This document shows positions 12,446-24,443 of a stretch of 64,000 bases of DNA, in pieces. The first letter of the stretch is position 1. Each line of letters starts with the position of its first letter. The notes beneath the pieces were generated by a model. It did not search any database. It was not told where the DNA came from and saw nothing but the letters and a program-made list of their open reading frames with translations. The stretch is from Arbacia lixula (Eukaryota > Echinodermata > Echinoidea > Arbacioida > Arbaciidae), in the NCBI GenBank assembly GCA_963669155.1, contig OZ022589.1, positions 3,847,680 through 3,911,679 on the forward strand, given 5' to 3'. The position numbers and the translations under genes were made by a program.

Positions 12446-13179
12446 CTTTCATTGTGTACACGCGCGCGTAGTTTTCATAACAATGATCAGCTTAAACACT
12501 TACATAGACCTAAGCATGCGATAAGTTTGATTATCAAAATACTATAATGTGTGCCTAAATGAACATATTCTACGCTAATTTGATGATTGTAACATATCTC
12601 AAATTTCTCGTAAATTGATAGTGATCACGTGGGGTAGTTGTGATTACGTAAGATCTGATGACACGGTCATTAAACTGTCAAGACATGCTATCAACCATAG
12701 AGCTATTTACGTATTCATCTTGATCTACGTCTGGAAATGTGACGTCACTGTCTTGCAAAAATCCCATAACAAGGTCTTGAGATTCAGCCAGTCGCAGAGT
12801 CATATAACTGTTCGAATCGTGTCGTAATCAGTGTTCTCTATGAATTACGAAGGGTCAAGTGAACCAGACAATAGTCAATGGAAAGTATTCAACTTTAACA
12901 TAAGAAAATGAGTGACAACCCACTCAAGTGTGAATCACACTCATAATTTCCTGGGTACATGAAAAATCTGGAAATGACAATATCAACTTGCAATGGAATA
13001 TTTCATGTGTCGTTAATGCTCATGTACATGACATACACATTTTGCACAATCACAAGAAAAGTCACCATTTGTCAAAAGTCGGGCAAAATTAAATTAGATA
13101 TTCATGTGTTTCAGAAAAAACGGATGTTACTGCCCACGTAGCGATAAATTTGACGAATGATCTCGTTACGTGCGAATGA
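12446..13179. other. Intergenic AT-rich DNA, no gene seen
   Basis: Short reading frames only; nothing recognisable. Confidence 0.35.
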
Positions 13180-13432
13180 TTCATCTTCGCACTCGTAATA
13201 CATCCATAGAGTAACGAAGTGTGACGTCATTGAGCATTATTGTCAAGACAACTGGTTCTAAACAATACGGGTAGAGCAAACAGCGGTGATCACATCAACG
13301 ACTGTAATTGGGCATGTCCGACACTAGCCCAATATACAATATCGGTCGGTTAAACCTTTCACGAGAGCGAGTTTGTTTACAGCTTGACAACATGCTCATA
13401 TGACGACACCACTTCGGTCTCTATATCCCAAT
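13180..13432 (+). repeat. Interspersed repeat, copy A (about 250 bp)
   Basis: Shares GAGTAACGAAGTGTGA, GCGGTGATCACA, GACACTAGCCC and CTCATATGACGACACCACTT, in the same order and orientation, with 25673-25908. Probably a MITE or SINE of unknown family. Confidence 0.75.
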
Positions 13433-14430
13433 GAGAAGCATTTTATCTGGCATTCAATAGGTTAAGTACGCTACAGATGACGAAATCATTACGTCACAAT
13501 ATTATTACAATAAAAACAATACACGCTGTCAGTACATTGGCCATAGTAAACAATGGTTGTTGTTGTTTTTAGTGTTATTTACAATGTTCGAACGTGTGCC
13601 CGTCATGTCCTTTTAAGCAATGAATTATAGAATCAGTAAATTGAATTTTAGCAATTCAAGTCACAATGAACATTGAAACTAATTATGTTTTGTAATAATG
13701 GGTATCTAAACGATTTAGGCAAATTGTGGTTGTATATTTTTTGATGGCCTTAACGTTTTGTAAACATTTAAATCATTCAATCGCGTGGTATTATTTATGA
13801 ATGGGCTGATATCACGTAACTTAAATTCTTCCGCACCGCCTATTAAATAAACTTAAGTTCCTCTAAACTTCCTGGAATAATCACGATCATGTTTCTAACC
13901 CCTCGTTTTTCACTAACTACACCCTTTCTTTTCCTTGGCCTTCTTAAGCCGTTCGTAGCACGTCCACGCGGCCGTAATTTGCCGTTACCGTTGCCACTTT
14001 CAATTACGGCAATCAAAGCGGCCTTTTCACACGGCTTCACCACTTCGGTGACTCTATGTGGATCGCCTTGGCCTTTTCGAGGTTACTAAACAGCAATTGG
14101 CTTTCCACTCAGCGGTGGGAACACGCTAAGAGCAAACGACTTTGTACAGGCAGGAACGGCACCGGGCGTGACCGCGGCATTCTAGCAGTGTGAATAGTCC
14201 TTTTATAATGTGTGTTCAGAGGGCGCGCGTGGCGTCTTTTCTCTTTTAATACCTTTTTTGTGTTGTAATAAGAAATTGTCTGGAATGAGTAGTCGCCTCT
14301 TTTCTCTGCCAAGGTCACGAACCGTAGCTGATCAGGACGATAGCTAGCCCTACTTGGACTGCAAAAAAAATGGTATAGAGTGGGGGAGGGGGTTGGTGGG
14401 GGCAATTGGCGCGAAGTGGGAGTAGGAAGG
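13433..14430. other. Intergenic DNA, GC-richer at 13940-14200
   Basis: The segment 13960-14090 is GC-rich, with GGCCTTTTCACACGG, which resembles a MITE terminus. The frame at 13843-14043 on the minus strand has no recognisable product. Confidence 0.35.
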
Positions 14431-14441
14431 ATAGGAAGTAG

Positions 14442-14497
<56 letters not shown>

Positions 14498-14619
14498 GGA
14501 GAAGGAGACGGTGTGATAGACAGAAATGGAGCACGGGAGAGAAAGAGAAAGGAATAGATAAAGGAATAGAGGGATAATAGAGAGAGAGGCGGAGAGAGTG
14601 AGGAAAATAGGGAAAGGTT

Positions 14620-14651
<32 letters not shown>

Positions 14652-14826
14652 AACGGGCGAGAGAGAAAGAGATAGAGGAAGAGACTGAGGAAGGAATGGG
14701 AGAGAGTTGGAGAGGGAGAGGAGGGGAAAGAGAGAGGAAGAGAGAGATGGAGACAGACAGCGAAAGAGAGTGAGAGGGTGGGAGGGAGGAAGAGAGAGAG
14801 TGAGGGGAAAATAGGTAAAGGGAGAG

Positions 14827-14889
<63 letters not shown>

Positions 14890-14975
14890 TAGGGAGAAAG
14901 GGAGAAAGATAGGGAGAAAGAGAGTGAGAGTTTGTGACGGAGCGAGAGATAGAGATAGATAGAGAGAGAGAGAGA
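14431..14975 (+). repeat. Large (GA)n cluster
   Basis: About 545 bases nearly all purine on the + strand, with pure GA runs at 14441-14491, 14621-14643 and 14828-14886. Ser/Leu-rich frames on the minus strand are artefacts. Confidence 0.95.
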
Positions 14976-15089
14976 GTAAAAAAAGAACGTACATCACAAT
15001 GATGAATGAAACATAAACAAATACACAAACAAAACAACAGATGATTTAACCCAAGGTACATCAGCAGTAGTCGCACTATTGTACTGATA

Positions 15090-15540
15090 GCATCAGGCTA
15101 CGAGGTTGGCGCCACGCCGCCCAGTGACACTGGGACCTCCCTTCACTTCACGTGGTGCTAAACACCGTTGATTGACTTTGGGCTAATTAAGGCCTGATGC
15201 GCAGCCAGATTGGCTTTCGGTCCCCGCCACCCCGCCACGCACGATGATCGCGCAATTTCTGCAGCTTTTGTTACGGGGCGACCTGTCGCTCGTGGGCACG
15301 AGCACGGAGATTCATTCCCGCTTTCAAAGGCTTATTCCCCGCCACGGCTGCAGCGAGATCATCGAAGCTGCCATCTCCCTCACCTCACCTCACCTTTTCC
15401 CAAATTATCTTTCTTCTCCCCCTGTTTGATAGAAAGTTCGTTTAATAACTCAAGGGGGTTGACAGCGGTTGACGATTGTGCCCGTAACCGGTCAGACTGC
15501 CGTCACGTGATTGACGCGGTGTCACGTGACCCATAGATCT
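15090..15540. other. CpG- and GC-rich island, no gene assigned
   Basis: Stands out from AT-rich flanks and contains GATTGG (inverted CCAAT), CTAATTAAGG and CACGTGA motifs. A 108-residue + frame (15210-15536) is open but shows no domain. It could be a regulatory island or an undetected exon. Confidence 0.3.
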
Positions 15541-16040
15541 TTACGGATAAAACGCTGATAAATCATCAGGGAATCTTAATTCAATAATAGAGTTTACCTG
15601 AAGCGGGTATTAGGCGAAATTTGTTGTCTTTCATGGCTAATATATTGACATGATTTTATTCGTTAAGTGCCATTGATGCTAGGATCTACACTTGATGCGC
15701 ATGGAACCCATTAATACTTTACCGAGCACATAAATTAGCTAAATGGTTAATTACAAGCAGGAAAATGAGGAGAACCAAATGTGCTCTGTGATCGTACCGT
15801 CATGAAACCATTTGAAACAAATAATTTAAATAAATCAAATACTGAAAAAAATAAAAAATCAAATAATGAAATGATTAAATCAAATAATCGAGCAAATAAT
15901 TGTTTGATCATTATCATGTCCAGCCCCAGTAGGTATTAGATTTTTTATTCATTAAAAAAAAATCTCATCTTGTTGTAAAGGCCACGTGTAAGTTTTTCTG
16001 TCTGTTCCGTTTAATACAGGGAACAAATACGTCATTTTTG
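15541..16040. other. AT-rich DNA, no gene seen
   Basis: Includes a degenerate AAATAATCAAAT repeat at 15815-15905. Confidence 0.35.
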
Positions 16041-16148
16041 TGAAAGGGCTTTTATTTCTGACATTTTCAATGCTATATTTGGGCATACATCCAGTAAAAA
16101 AGGGTAGCGTGCTCCATCCTGTAAATTAATGAAAAACAAGTCAGATCC
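16041..16148 (-). mobile_element. Fragment of the tRNA-derived SINE family seen at 56.8-58.1 kb
   Basis: GGCATACATCCAGTA, TAGCGTGCTCCATCCTGTAA and GAAAAACAAGTCAGA match the tail half of that SINE. The tRNA-like head is absent. Confidence 0.7.
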
Positions 16149-16645
16149 TCACTGCTCTCTTTACTACCCTCTGTTGCCTAAAATTAATTTTCAAATGAGC
16201 TATTGCGTGGAATACAAACAGATGCGTGATAATAATGATGATACCATGCAGATGGTAGTACATGGTAGTAAATGTGGTATTAAAGATATGCCATGAGGGT
16301 ACGGCGTTTATGGCGACGGTGAACCATTATAGCGATATATACGGATTTTATTTACTTTAGGCAGTCAGGGTTTGTGATAGCTTCTGTGTTTTGTTTGTAT
16401 GCTAACGAGCTCACCACAGTGTACGAATTAGTTAATTATTTTTTAAAAAAATAAAGACGGGATTCCCTACACCAGTAATAGTTTAATCCACCGTTAGCCA
16501 ATAGTCCCTTAAAAAAGCGTATGCTAATAATTTCACTGATGTTTTGTTGTATCATACTTGGTATTGTTTTCTTCACAAAGGCTTAGTCTAACGTATTTTC
16601 ATGCAGTGTGTTAATCATGATGGTTTCGTTTTCAAGCGAAAAGAA
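16149..16645. other. AT-rich DNA, no gene seen
   Basis: No coding or structured signal recognised. Confidence 0.35.
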
Positions 16646-16681
<36 letters not shown>

Positions 16682-16682
16682 C

Positions 16683-16740
<58 letters not shown>

Positions 16741-16799
16741 AAGAGGGGGTGGGATGGAGAGGGAGATAAAGCAAGAGAAAGAGATATAGATAAAGGTGG

Positions 16800-16865
<66 letters not shown>

Positions 16866-16900
16866 GAGAGAGATAAATGGGGAGATAGGGAAGGAGGATA
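16646..16900 (+). repeat. (GT)n-(GA)n compound microsatellites
   Basis: (GT)n at 16648-16697 passes directly into (GA)n at 16698-16732; a second GA array is at 16815-16861. Confidence 0.95.
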
Positions 16901-16999
16901 GGTAGGGAGAAAGAGATCTAAAGAAATTATAGAGGTGTTAAGATTTAAACAAGGGTGGGTACTTTGATTATGGCGTTCGGGCTCGGGATAGAGAGAGAG

Positions 17000-17023
17000 G
17001 AAACAAGAAGGGAGAGAGAGAGA

Positions 17024-17072
<49 letters not shown>

Positions 17073-17403
17073 GGGGGGGGGGGTGATGACGAGAGACGGA
17101 GAGACCAGAGGGCTTACCAACCTGGGGGGATCAGGGGCGATCAGGGGGACAAGTAGGATACGGGCATCGAAGGAACGGCCGCGAAGAAGAAGAGACACAG
17201 ACACTACAGATACTGAGTACACACGCGGCCTGCCTTTGATGTGTCAAGAAGGCGAGGCGGAGATGGAGAGATGAGCAGATGATGACAAAGGTGAGAGCGG
17301 GTGGAGGATAGGGAGAGGGAGCTAAACCAAACAGGAGGTGTGGGGATGTGGGAGAGGGAGAGAGAGCGGGGAGAGAAAGACAGATAGGAGCGAGAGAGAG
17401 AGA

Positions 17404-17449
<46 letters not shown>

Positions 17450-17573
17450 GAGAGAGAGAGAGAGGAGAGTGGGGGCGTGTAATGTTATTGTATTGTTTGT
17501 CTAGATAGAATGAGAGGGAGAGAGAAAGTGACAGGGACAGGGGGGGGGGGTAGTGAAATAAATAAAGAGAGAA

Positions 17574-17624
<51 letters not shown>

Positions 17625-17640
17625 GGGGGGGGGGTGTGAA
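17000..17640 (+). repeat. (GA)n clusters with G runs
   Basis: GA tracts at 17007-17070, 17390-17464 and 17573-17622, with G runs at 17075-17084, 17540-17550 and 17623-17633. Two GC-richer non-repeat spacers lie between them. Confidence 0.9.
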
Positions 17641-18705
17641 AGAGACGGGAAAAGAATGAGAGGCGTTGGGATGTCGTTTGTGGAGAAAAAAAGTGGAGAC
17701 GTGAAAGCGAAACGAAGGAAAGGAAGAACCTTCCGCATTTTGCATTGATGACGCGTGTGCCATCGAGGCAGGTAATCTTGCGTGTCTGGCTGAAAGATGG
17801 CGTCTCTGCAAAGATACCGATAATATTTGCTGAAACTCCTCTTATCGCTCGCTGTTTTCCACGGTCGCATCTCCCCTCTCCCTCCCCGAATCCCCTTCTT
17901 TACTGATCCATCTTTTAGCCTCGATGTCGTCTTTTTAGCTCGCCCCTCTTGTCAGCCATATAATACTCGGTAAATCGGGAGATGGCCCGTGTTTTTTGCG
18001 TCCCTCGGTTTTTTTTTTCTCCCCCCCCCCCCCCTCGCTCCTTTATCTTTCGCGGCTCATAATCACAGACGCATAGAAGGAAAGAAGCATGCCCGAGACG
18101 TGTTCCTCACAGATTAGCGGCGAAACCAAAGAAACGGAGTATTTGGATAGTGTTTTCAAAAAAATCTTAAAGGGATTTCCACCTACCGTAGATAACCCTC
18201 ACATCTTGGTATTTATTTTCCTTCGCTTTTTTTTTCTTACTCCACTCTCTTGTTTTCAATTTCCCCGTGTTTTTAAGGCATTTTCTTGTTATAATACACG
18301 AAAGACTCTCTTTCGTCGGATTTGCCAGATTGTTAAATTGCTATGGCAACGGTTTACTTCCTTGTCCGTCGCCTGTACGATAATGGGCCCTTTTCTCACA
18401 AAAGACTTTGCTCATTAAGAGACAGTGTGATTAGGAGGGTTTGCATCTGACTTGAGATGGGCGCTTTTCAGGTTTTGATGGGGGTTCTATTCAGGGAGCA
18501 GCAGTGCAGTGTTTATCTTAAGCAGCCTCGCTTCCTTTGGTTTACGACATTGTCCCTAAGACATGTCAGAAGAAAGACAATACATCTACCAACGGGCTCG
18601 GTTCTGCAAGTTTTTACTGATATCTAATTAATAAATGCATTTCTTTAGATTTGTATTTACATCTCCTTTTCCTTTGTCATTGTTATTCTTCTTAAAAATA
18701 ATTTT
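17641..18705. other. Intergenic DNA, no confirmed gene
   Basis: 17690-17870 is GC-richer but has no recognisable product. Poly-T and poly-C runs occur near 18010-18035. The + frame 18089-18418 has no domain. Confidence 0.35.
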
Positions 18706-18711
18706 TATTTC

Positions 18712-18762
18712 CCTTCTTCTTCTTCTTCTTCTTCTTCTTCTTCTTCTTCTTCTTCTTCTTCT
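18712..18762 (+). repeat. (CTT)n microsatellite
   Basis: About 17 units. Confidence 0.95.
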
Positions 18763-18837
18763 CGTTAATCAATGTCTGGTATATTTGATATAACAAAATA
18801 TATGGTGTTATGAAAATAATGAGTTATGAAAGGAGAA

Positions 18838-18839
<2 letters not shown>

Positions 18840-18882
<43 letters not shown>

Positions 18883-18955
18883 TAATAATAATAATAATGA
18901 TAATAATAATAATAATAATAACAATACTACTACTAATAATGATAAAGATTAAAAT
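18840..18955 (+). repeat. (ATA)n microsatellite
   Basis: About 35 ATA/ATG-type units with sparse substitutions. Confidence 0.95.
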
Positions 18956-19163
18956 TATAATAATGAATAATAGTTGCACCGCGTAAATAGGGAATGTAGA
19001 AACAAAGCCACATACATCAATAGCGAGGAGGGAGATAGAGGGAGAGACGCATAGACAGAGGGGTGGAGGTGAGGGTAATAATGACTACTCGTATTTTTTT
19101 TTTTTTTTTGGCTCAGAAGGTTGTACCTTTTACATACGTGAGCCTTCAAGTTCGTATGTGCGT

Positions 19164-19236
19164 TTATACTGTATATGTATGTATGTATGTATGTATGTAT
19201 GGGTGTATGTGTGTGTGTATGTATGTATGTATATTG
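19164..19236 (+). repeat. (GTAT)n microsatellite
   Basis: TATG repeats interrupted by GGTGTATGTGTG. Confidence 0.9.
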
Positions 19237-20000
19237 CACACAACCTGTGCACCGAGGCATGTGCGCTTTTGACATGTGTCAGGCTTGTATACATACCAAT
19301 ATATTTTCATTACTATTAGGATGACCCATCTCGGTAGCTTGCGTTTTGCGAGAAAACTTGGATACAATAGATTATACTAGATACAAAAGGCATGCAGACC
19401 CATAAGCACCGTTGCGCGTAAAACACATGACGGGGACAAAATGTGTACAAAATGCTGCTTTAGCTAATATAAAAGTATAAACTTTAGAGAGCTATAACTA
19501 TATAATTTTTCAGAGATCATCAAACAGATATCCTGGCAGTTTTCCAAGAAGCTCCTATGTATTTTGAAATTTAAAGATATGTGTAATTTATGGAAATTCA
19601 CATCTTTTGCGGGAACTTGTTACAAATAACATTTCTTGCCTAAATTTCTCATGAAAATCACTCCAAACCCTGCTAAATCGTATACTATCTTGTAGTAAAT
19701 TTAACCTTCTTTAATATGACATCTTATAATATTACGTGTGAAAATATATACTATTCAAATGTTATCAATAAAATTGTTCAAAACTACTTTTCAATGGCGG
19801 CCATTTTTCAAAATGGCCGCTATGGCTCTCCTGGGCAAAATTCGAGAGGGCTCAATATCCAAATTTGCGTGTAATCATTCTACGTAAGTGCCAATTTTGG
19901 TGCTTTTAGACAAAAGTGAACAATTACGTCAAAATATTGAGCTATGCCGTTGGACTATAACGATAAAGGTTGTTTAAAGTATAATGATGATCATTTCCTC
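19237..20000. other. AT-rich DNA, no gene seen
   Basis: A short palindrome, ATGGCGGCCATTTTTCAAAATGGCCGC (given here as ATGGCGGCCATTT / AAATGGCCGC), lies at 19793-19822. Confidence 0.35.
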
Positions 20001-20650
20001 GAATGCGCAACGTCAACCATCAACCAATCGATACAATAGATAAGGCTAATAAATACTGCGCTGATACTGTTCTCAGACATTTTTTTAAGCCCTTAACCAT
20101 AACAAAAGAATCAGCGTCTGATTAGTTTTACGACCGAAAAGGCCTTTATAACTGACTACCAATACGTCGTATCAGTAACCAAGCCCGGCGTTCACACACT
20201 GTTTTTGAAGCCCTTAATCATGATTAATGGATCAGCAGCTGATTTGTTTTACAACCGAAAAGGTCTGTCTGAACTCTGACGAATGGTATTGGTAATCATG
20301 AATACCGAAACGCTGGTTAGGCCAGCGTCTCGTACGAGAGCTGATTATAGAATAACGGTAAATTACGCCCAAATCGTGTGTGAACAGAAGGTCGTAAAAT
20401 TAAGTCACCACAAACGAATCACCATCCGCGCGGTCACAGAAGGCCAGTATACAAAAAATGACAAAACACTGCGCAGTTACAAACTGCGCGCATATACGAG
20501 ACTCGGGCCGGACCTGGACCAGCTGCTGAATGCCTGCTGTGCGGACCTCGAAAATTGTGTGTGGAAAGTTCTGATCCGTTCGTCATGTTTCGCTATAATG
20601 ATTCTTTGGTGATGACTAAGGATGAAAAATCGTATGTGTGAACAGGCGTA
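20000..20650. mobile_element. Candidate MITE with GTTCACAC-type termini and a local duplication
   Basis: GGCGTTCACACACTG at 20189 and the inverse GTGTGAACAGGC at about 20636 could be inverted termini. The block TTTTTAAGCCCTTAA / TTTTGAAGCCCTTAA with GACCGAAAAGGCC is repeated about 130 bases apart (20085, 20202). Confidence 0.4.
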
Positions 20651-20919
20651 TATGTACATCAAAGTGGTGAAATGTAATTTCAAGAAAAACAAGTTCTGTA
20701 CACACAATAAAGAATAGCTCGTATGCCTTTTATTTGCTTTATATAACATGATATTCCGTTTTATTTATTTGGAGAGGAAATCTGAAACAAAATGAGGCAT
20801 GGCTTACACGCAGAAAATAATAGACAATAATTCAGCATATGAAAACGTTTATTGGTACAATCGTCTCCGTGGTCAGTGTATATACAACATGAAAGAATAG
20901 CATTCTAGTTTATCGTTTT

Positions 20920-20985
20920 TAAGCAGGGTAGCCCCATTAGTGAGCTAGGCACTGTTCTCCCTAGAGGCCTTTTGTACAAATTATA
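20920..20985 (-). mobile_element. LINE 3' tail fragment (CR1/L2-like)
   Basis: In minus orientation it reads GAACAGTGCCTAGCTCACTA then GGGGCTACCCTGCTTAAA, the same tail architecture as 9606-9705. Confidence 0.4.
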
Positions 20986-22220
20986 CAATAACACAGAGAA
21001 ACATGAACATAGATTACACAAACAAATGCTTTATACCAAAATGCATTTATTAGTACATTACATCATTCACACCCGGAATCGTACATAAATACAGTGTACA
21101 TTATCTATAAGCGAAATAGTATGCCATGTAGGTGACAGGAACATGTATACAGAGAGACATGAGCCACACACGGAAACTTATACCTTCATACACACAAACT
21201 TACACAGTGAACCACACCCTCAACCACACACATACATACAATGATACTAGGGATTAGGAAAACACACAATGCGTAACGTAATGCGTGATATTTGGACATG
21301 GACATGTGCAAATCACACACATGTAGAAAATGCAAAACTACTGCCACGGAATAATAATATACATGGAACTTTTGATTAAAGAAACAAACTATCTACAGAG
21401 TATGATTAATGGCACGAAGGAAATGTCGAATAGGTACAACTTTCAAAAGACCTATATAAGCTCTAAAAGCTAACTGCCGTATCTGGCTTACATGTAGGGA
21501 ACCACTGCTGCCCTATGTGCTATCTGTGTGTTATTTGATTGTTTCCCTGGCATTAGCAGGGCAGAGAACAAAAAGGGCATTTATGATATAAGCAAATATT
21601 GCGGAATTACTTCCTACTGGACGCGTACCCACTTATTACACCTCGGATTGGAAAGATTGTTACCAGGACAGACTCGAAACCAAACCCTACGAAGGAAGAC
21701 GTTAATCTATAGGCCACAAAGCTCTCTACGAAACTGAAGTCGCACATTAGTTGTAACCATGGTTACAGTCACTGATGGAACACGTGTATTTCCAAGAAGA
21801 TGACTGCATACTCCAAACAAAAAGGGGAAAAATCAACATGCTTATATGGCTATTGATGATTCAACCCGGTGAATATCCCATTACTTCATTAAATTACTTA
21901 ATTAAAACAAATTATATCATTATTTGAAGATAGTCAATTTCTTTTGCATTCAAAATCAATTCTGTCAAGCGATGCATAAGAACAACCATATCATGTATTC
22001 AATCAGTAAAATATAATACGAACTTAATCAGTTAACATATACTTGACTATATAAACTATTTTTCAGACGTCCCAACCAAAAATCAAATAGGTCAATTATA
22101 TTTCATGATTGACTGATCGATTCATTCCTCTACTTACCCCACCATTCATTAATCTGTTTGCCATGGGTAATCATCCTCCTCCTACTCATCATCATCATCA
22201 TCATAATCATTTACTCCTTC
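20986..22220. other. AT-rich DNA downstream of the METTL27-like gene
   Basis: CA-rich at 21150-21240 and a (CAT)n at 22178-22203. No gene seen. Confidence 0.35.
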
Positions 22221-22221
22221 A

Positions 22222-22227
22222 TTTATT
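22222..22227 (-). terminator. Candidate polyadenylation signal of the METTL27-like gene
   Basis: AATAAA in transcript sense (TTTATT on the + strand), about 195 bases downstream of the TGA. The position suits a 3' UTR end, but the hexamer is common in AT-rich DNA. Confidence 0.4.
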
Positions 22228-22420
22228 CGTTCAAGATTACTTTACACATACTTGTACGAGGACGTGGTAGCCTAATTCATAAACCTATACGGCCTACTTT
22301 CTAAGAGAGCTCTAGCTTTGATCATGAAATACATATTCTGCAACGCATATTTTGTGCAAAGGAGGATGATTAGTCATATCATAACCATCATTATTTTCTC
22401 ACTGATTCTCATCATCCTCA

Positions 22421-22608
22421 TCATCGCACTTGGAGGATGAAGACAACTCCCGGATAATCCTCGATGAAGTTCGGAATCCGAAGCCTCGCGATATAATTCC
22501 ATTTGTTCTCCTCCACTTGCCGCACGATGGCGCTGTCCAACTGACCGCCCACGTATTTCTCGCCAGTGTGGATGTAGTTCTCTCGCATTGTGATCACGAT
22601 GAAGCCAC
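22421..22608 (-). CDS. METTL27: METTL27-like coding exon 5 (terminal)
   Basis: Residues 177-238 and the TGA stop. It begins by completing Gly177 and reads GGFIVITMRENYIHTGEKY; the end is PGVVFILQVR, typical of the family's C-terminus. The acceptor is GAAG. An AATAAA on the minus strand lies about 195 bases after the stop. Confidence 0.85.
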
Positions 22609-24404
22609 CTTCAACGATATGATTAGAAACGAGAGAAAAAAAACACTTATCAATTCAAGTTTGAAAGTTAATTTAAACAAGAAATCAAACACATCGATTG
22701 ATTTTATGAAAACAAAAATAGAGCAACAAGCAGGGGCTGAAAAAAACGGGTGAGGAGGTAATTGATAACGTTAAAAAAAGTGGACCGAGAACTCAGAAAG
22801 CGAAGTAGCAGAAAGCGGAAAGGTGAACGTCATGTACACAAAAAACGCGATACATGACAAGGAGCATAACAATGAATTGAATAAAGAATAGAAGGAGGAA
22901 GCAAAAATTAAGGCGATGGAGCAGGAGGAGGAGGTTAAAAGGGGGAAGTGGAGAAGGAGTCAGAGAAGAAGAAAAAACAGGAAAAGGTCAACAAGGAAGA
23001 AAAAAGAGGATGAAAAAAGTATTCGAAGGCTAAAGAAAAGGAGAAGAGAAGAATAAGGAGAAAATAATAAGAAGAAGAAGAGGAGGAGGAAGAAGAAGAA
23101 GAAGAAGAAGAAGAAGAAGAAGAAGAAGGAGAAGAAGAAGAAGAAGAAGAAGAAGAAGAAGAAGAAGAAGAAGAAGAAGAAGAAGAAGAAGAAGGAGGAG
23201 GAGGAGGAGGAGGAGGAGGAGGAGAATCGAAGACAGTGTGTACCTGGTTTGACGACTCGTTGAAACTCCGGGAAGACGCGCTGATCGACATGTCCGGGGA
23301 TGAAGGTCCCCACACTGATGATGCCGTCAAACGAATCTATTCAACATGCACCAGAGGAACAAGAGGATGAGAAAAGAAATGTCTATAGGCGATCCTGTCT
23401 CCCTTCTTTTCGTCCTATTCATGTTCCTACTCACAAAAGCGATTATGGTGTGGTGGTTTGGGTCGAGGGCTTTGCATCCTGAGATAAATTGAAGATGAAC
23501 GATTCTCGTTAAGAATACGATATACTGCTGGTTAGGAGCCCTAAATTTTTGAATTTGGGGTGAAATAGCGCGCAATGTGCACTGAGCGTTGTTCACCTAC
23601 CGTCTTCGATCGCGAGACCAGCCTTCAAGACGTTGCCAAGGATGAAGCTACTATAACATCCAGTGGCCTTTGCTACCTCCACGGACTTCTCGGACATATC
23701 TGCTCCAGTCACATTGGTATAGCCGAGCTTTCGCATCTGTAATCGGAGAAATATGATATAACAATTCCTTCTTTCTTCATAAATTATCCCCTCCCTTCTT
23801 TCCATCTCTTTTCCTCACTCCGTCTCCCTATCTTGTTCTTACTGCATCTCCCTTCCTCACCCACCACTTTCTTTTTATTTTCTCGTCACTCCTTCGTCCC
23901 TTTCTTATCCTCTTCTTCCTCCTCTTATTCATTCCCATCTTCTCCTCACCCCTTCGTTTTTCCTCATCCTTCTATTTCTTCTCCTCGTTTCACACCTTCT
24001 TGCCATAGCCATCCGTCTCTTCCTTCTCTTATTTTCTCTTCCTTTCTCTTATTCCCCCCTCTTTCTTCTCATTTTACTTGCCTCCATTTCTTCATTATCT
24101 TCTTCTTCCTTCTTCTCCCTTCTTCCTCTCTACCTTTTCCTCTTCCCCTCACTCCTTTTCCCCTTCGTCGTATTCTCCTCCTCACACCTCCTCGTCTTTT
24201 TCGCGCCATTTCTCCTCCTCTCACCCCTACCCTTCTCTTCCTCGTCGATGTCTTCTGTCTTTCCCCCAGCTTTTGCTCTTCTACCCCTCCTCCTCTTCTT
24301 GTGCACTCTCTACCATATCATGTCCTCCTCCTCCTCTTCCTCTTCCTCCTCCTCCTTCTGCGCTCATTCCCCCTATTCTTCCCATCCTTCTCTTTTGCCC
24401 CCTC

Positions 24405-24443
<39 letters not shown>

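Noticed and set aside
15210-15536. 108-residue + frame in a GC-rich island
   Set aside because: No domain, no splice context and no conserved pattern; kept only as a GC-rich region.
17690-17870. Possible coding exon in a GC-richer spacer (TRKITCLDGTRVINAKC in one minus frame)
   Set aside because: It looked briefly like a cysteine-domain fragment, but the frame is short, runs into GA repeats and has no convincing donor.
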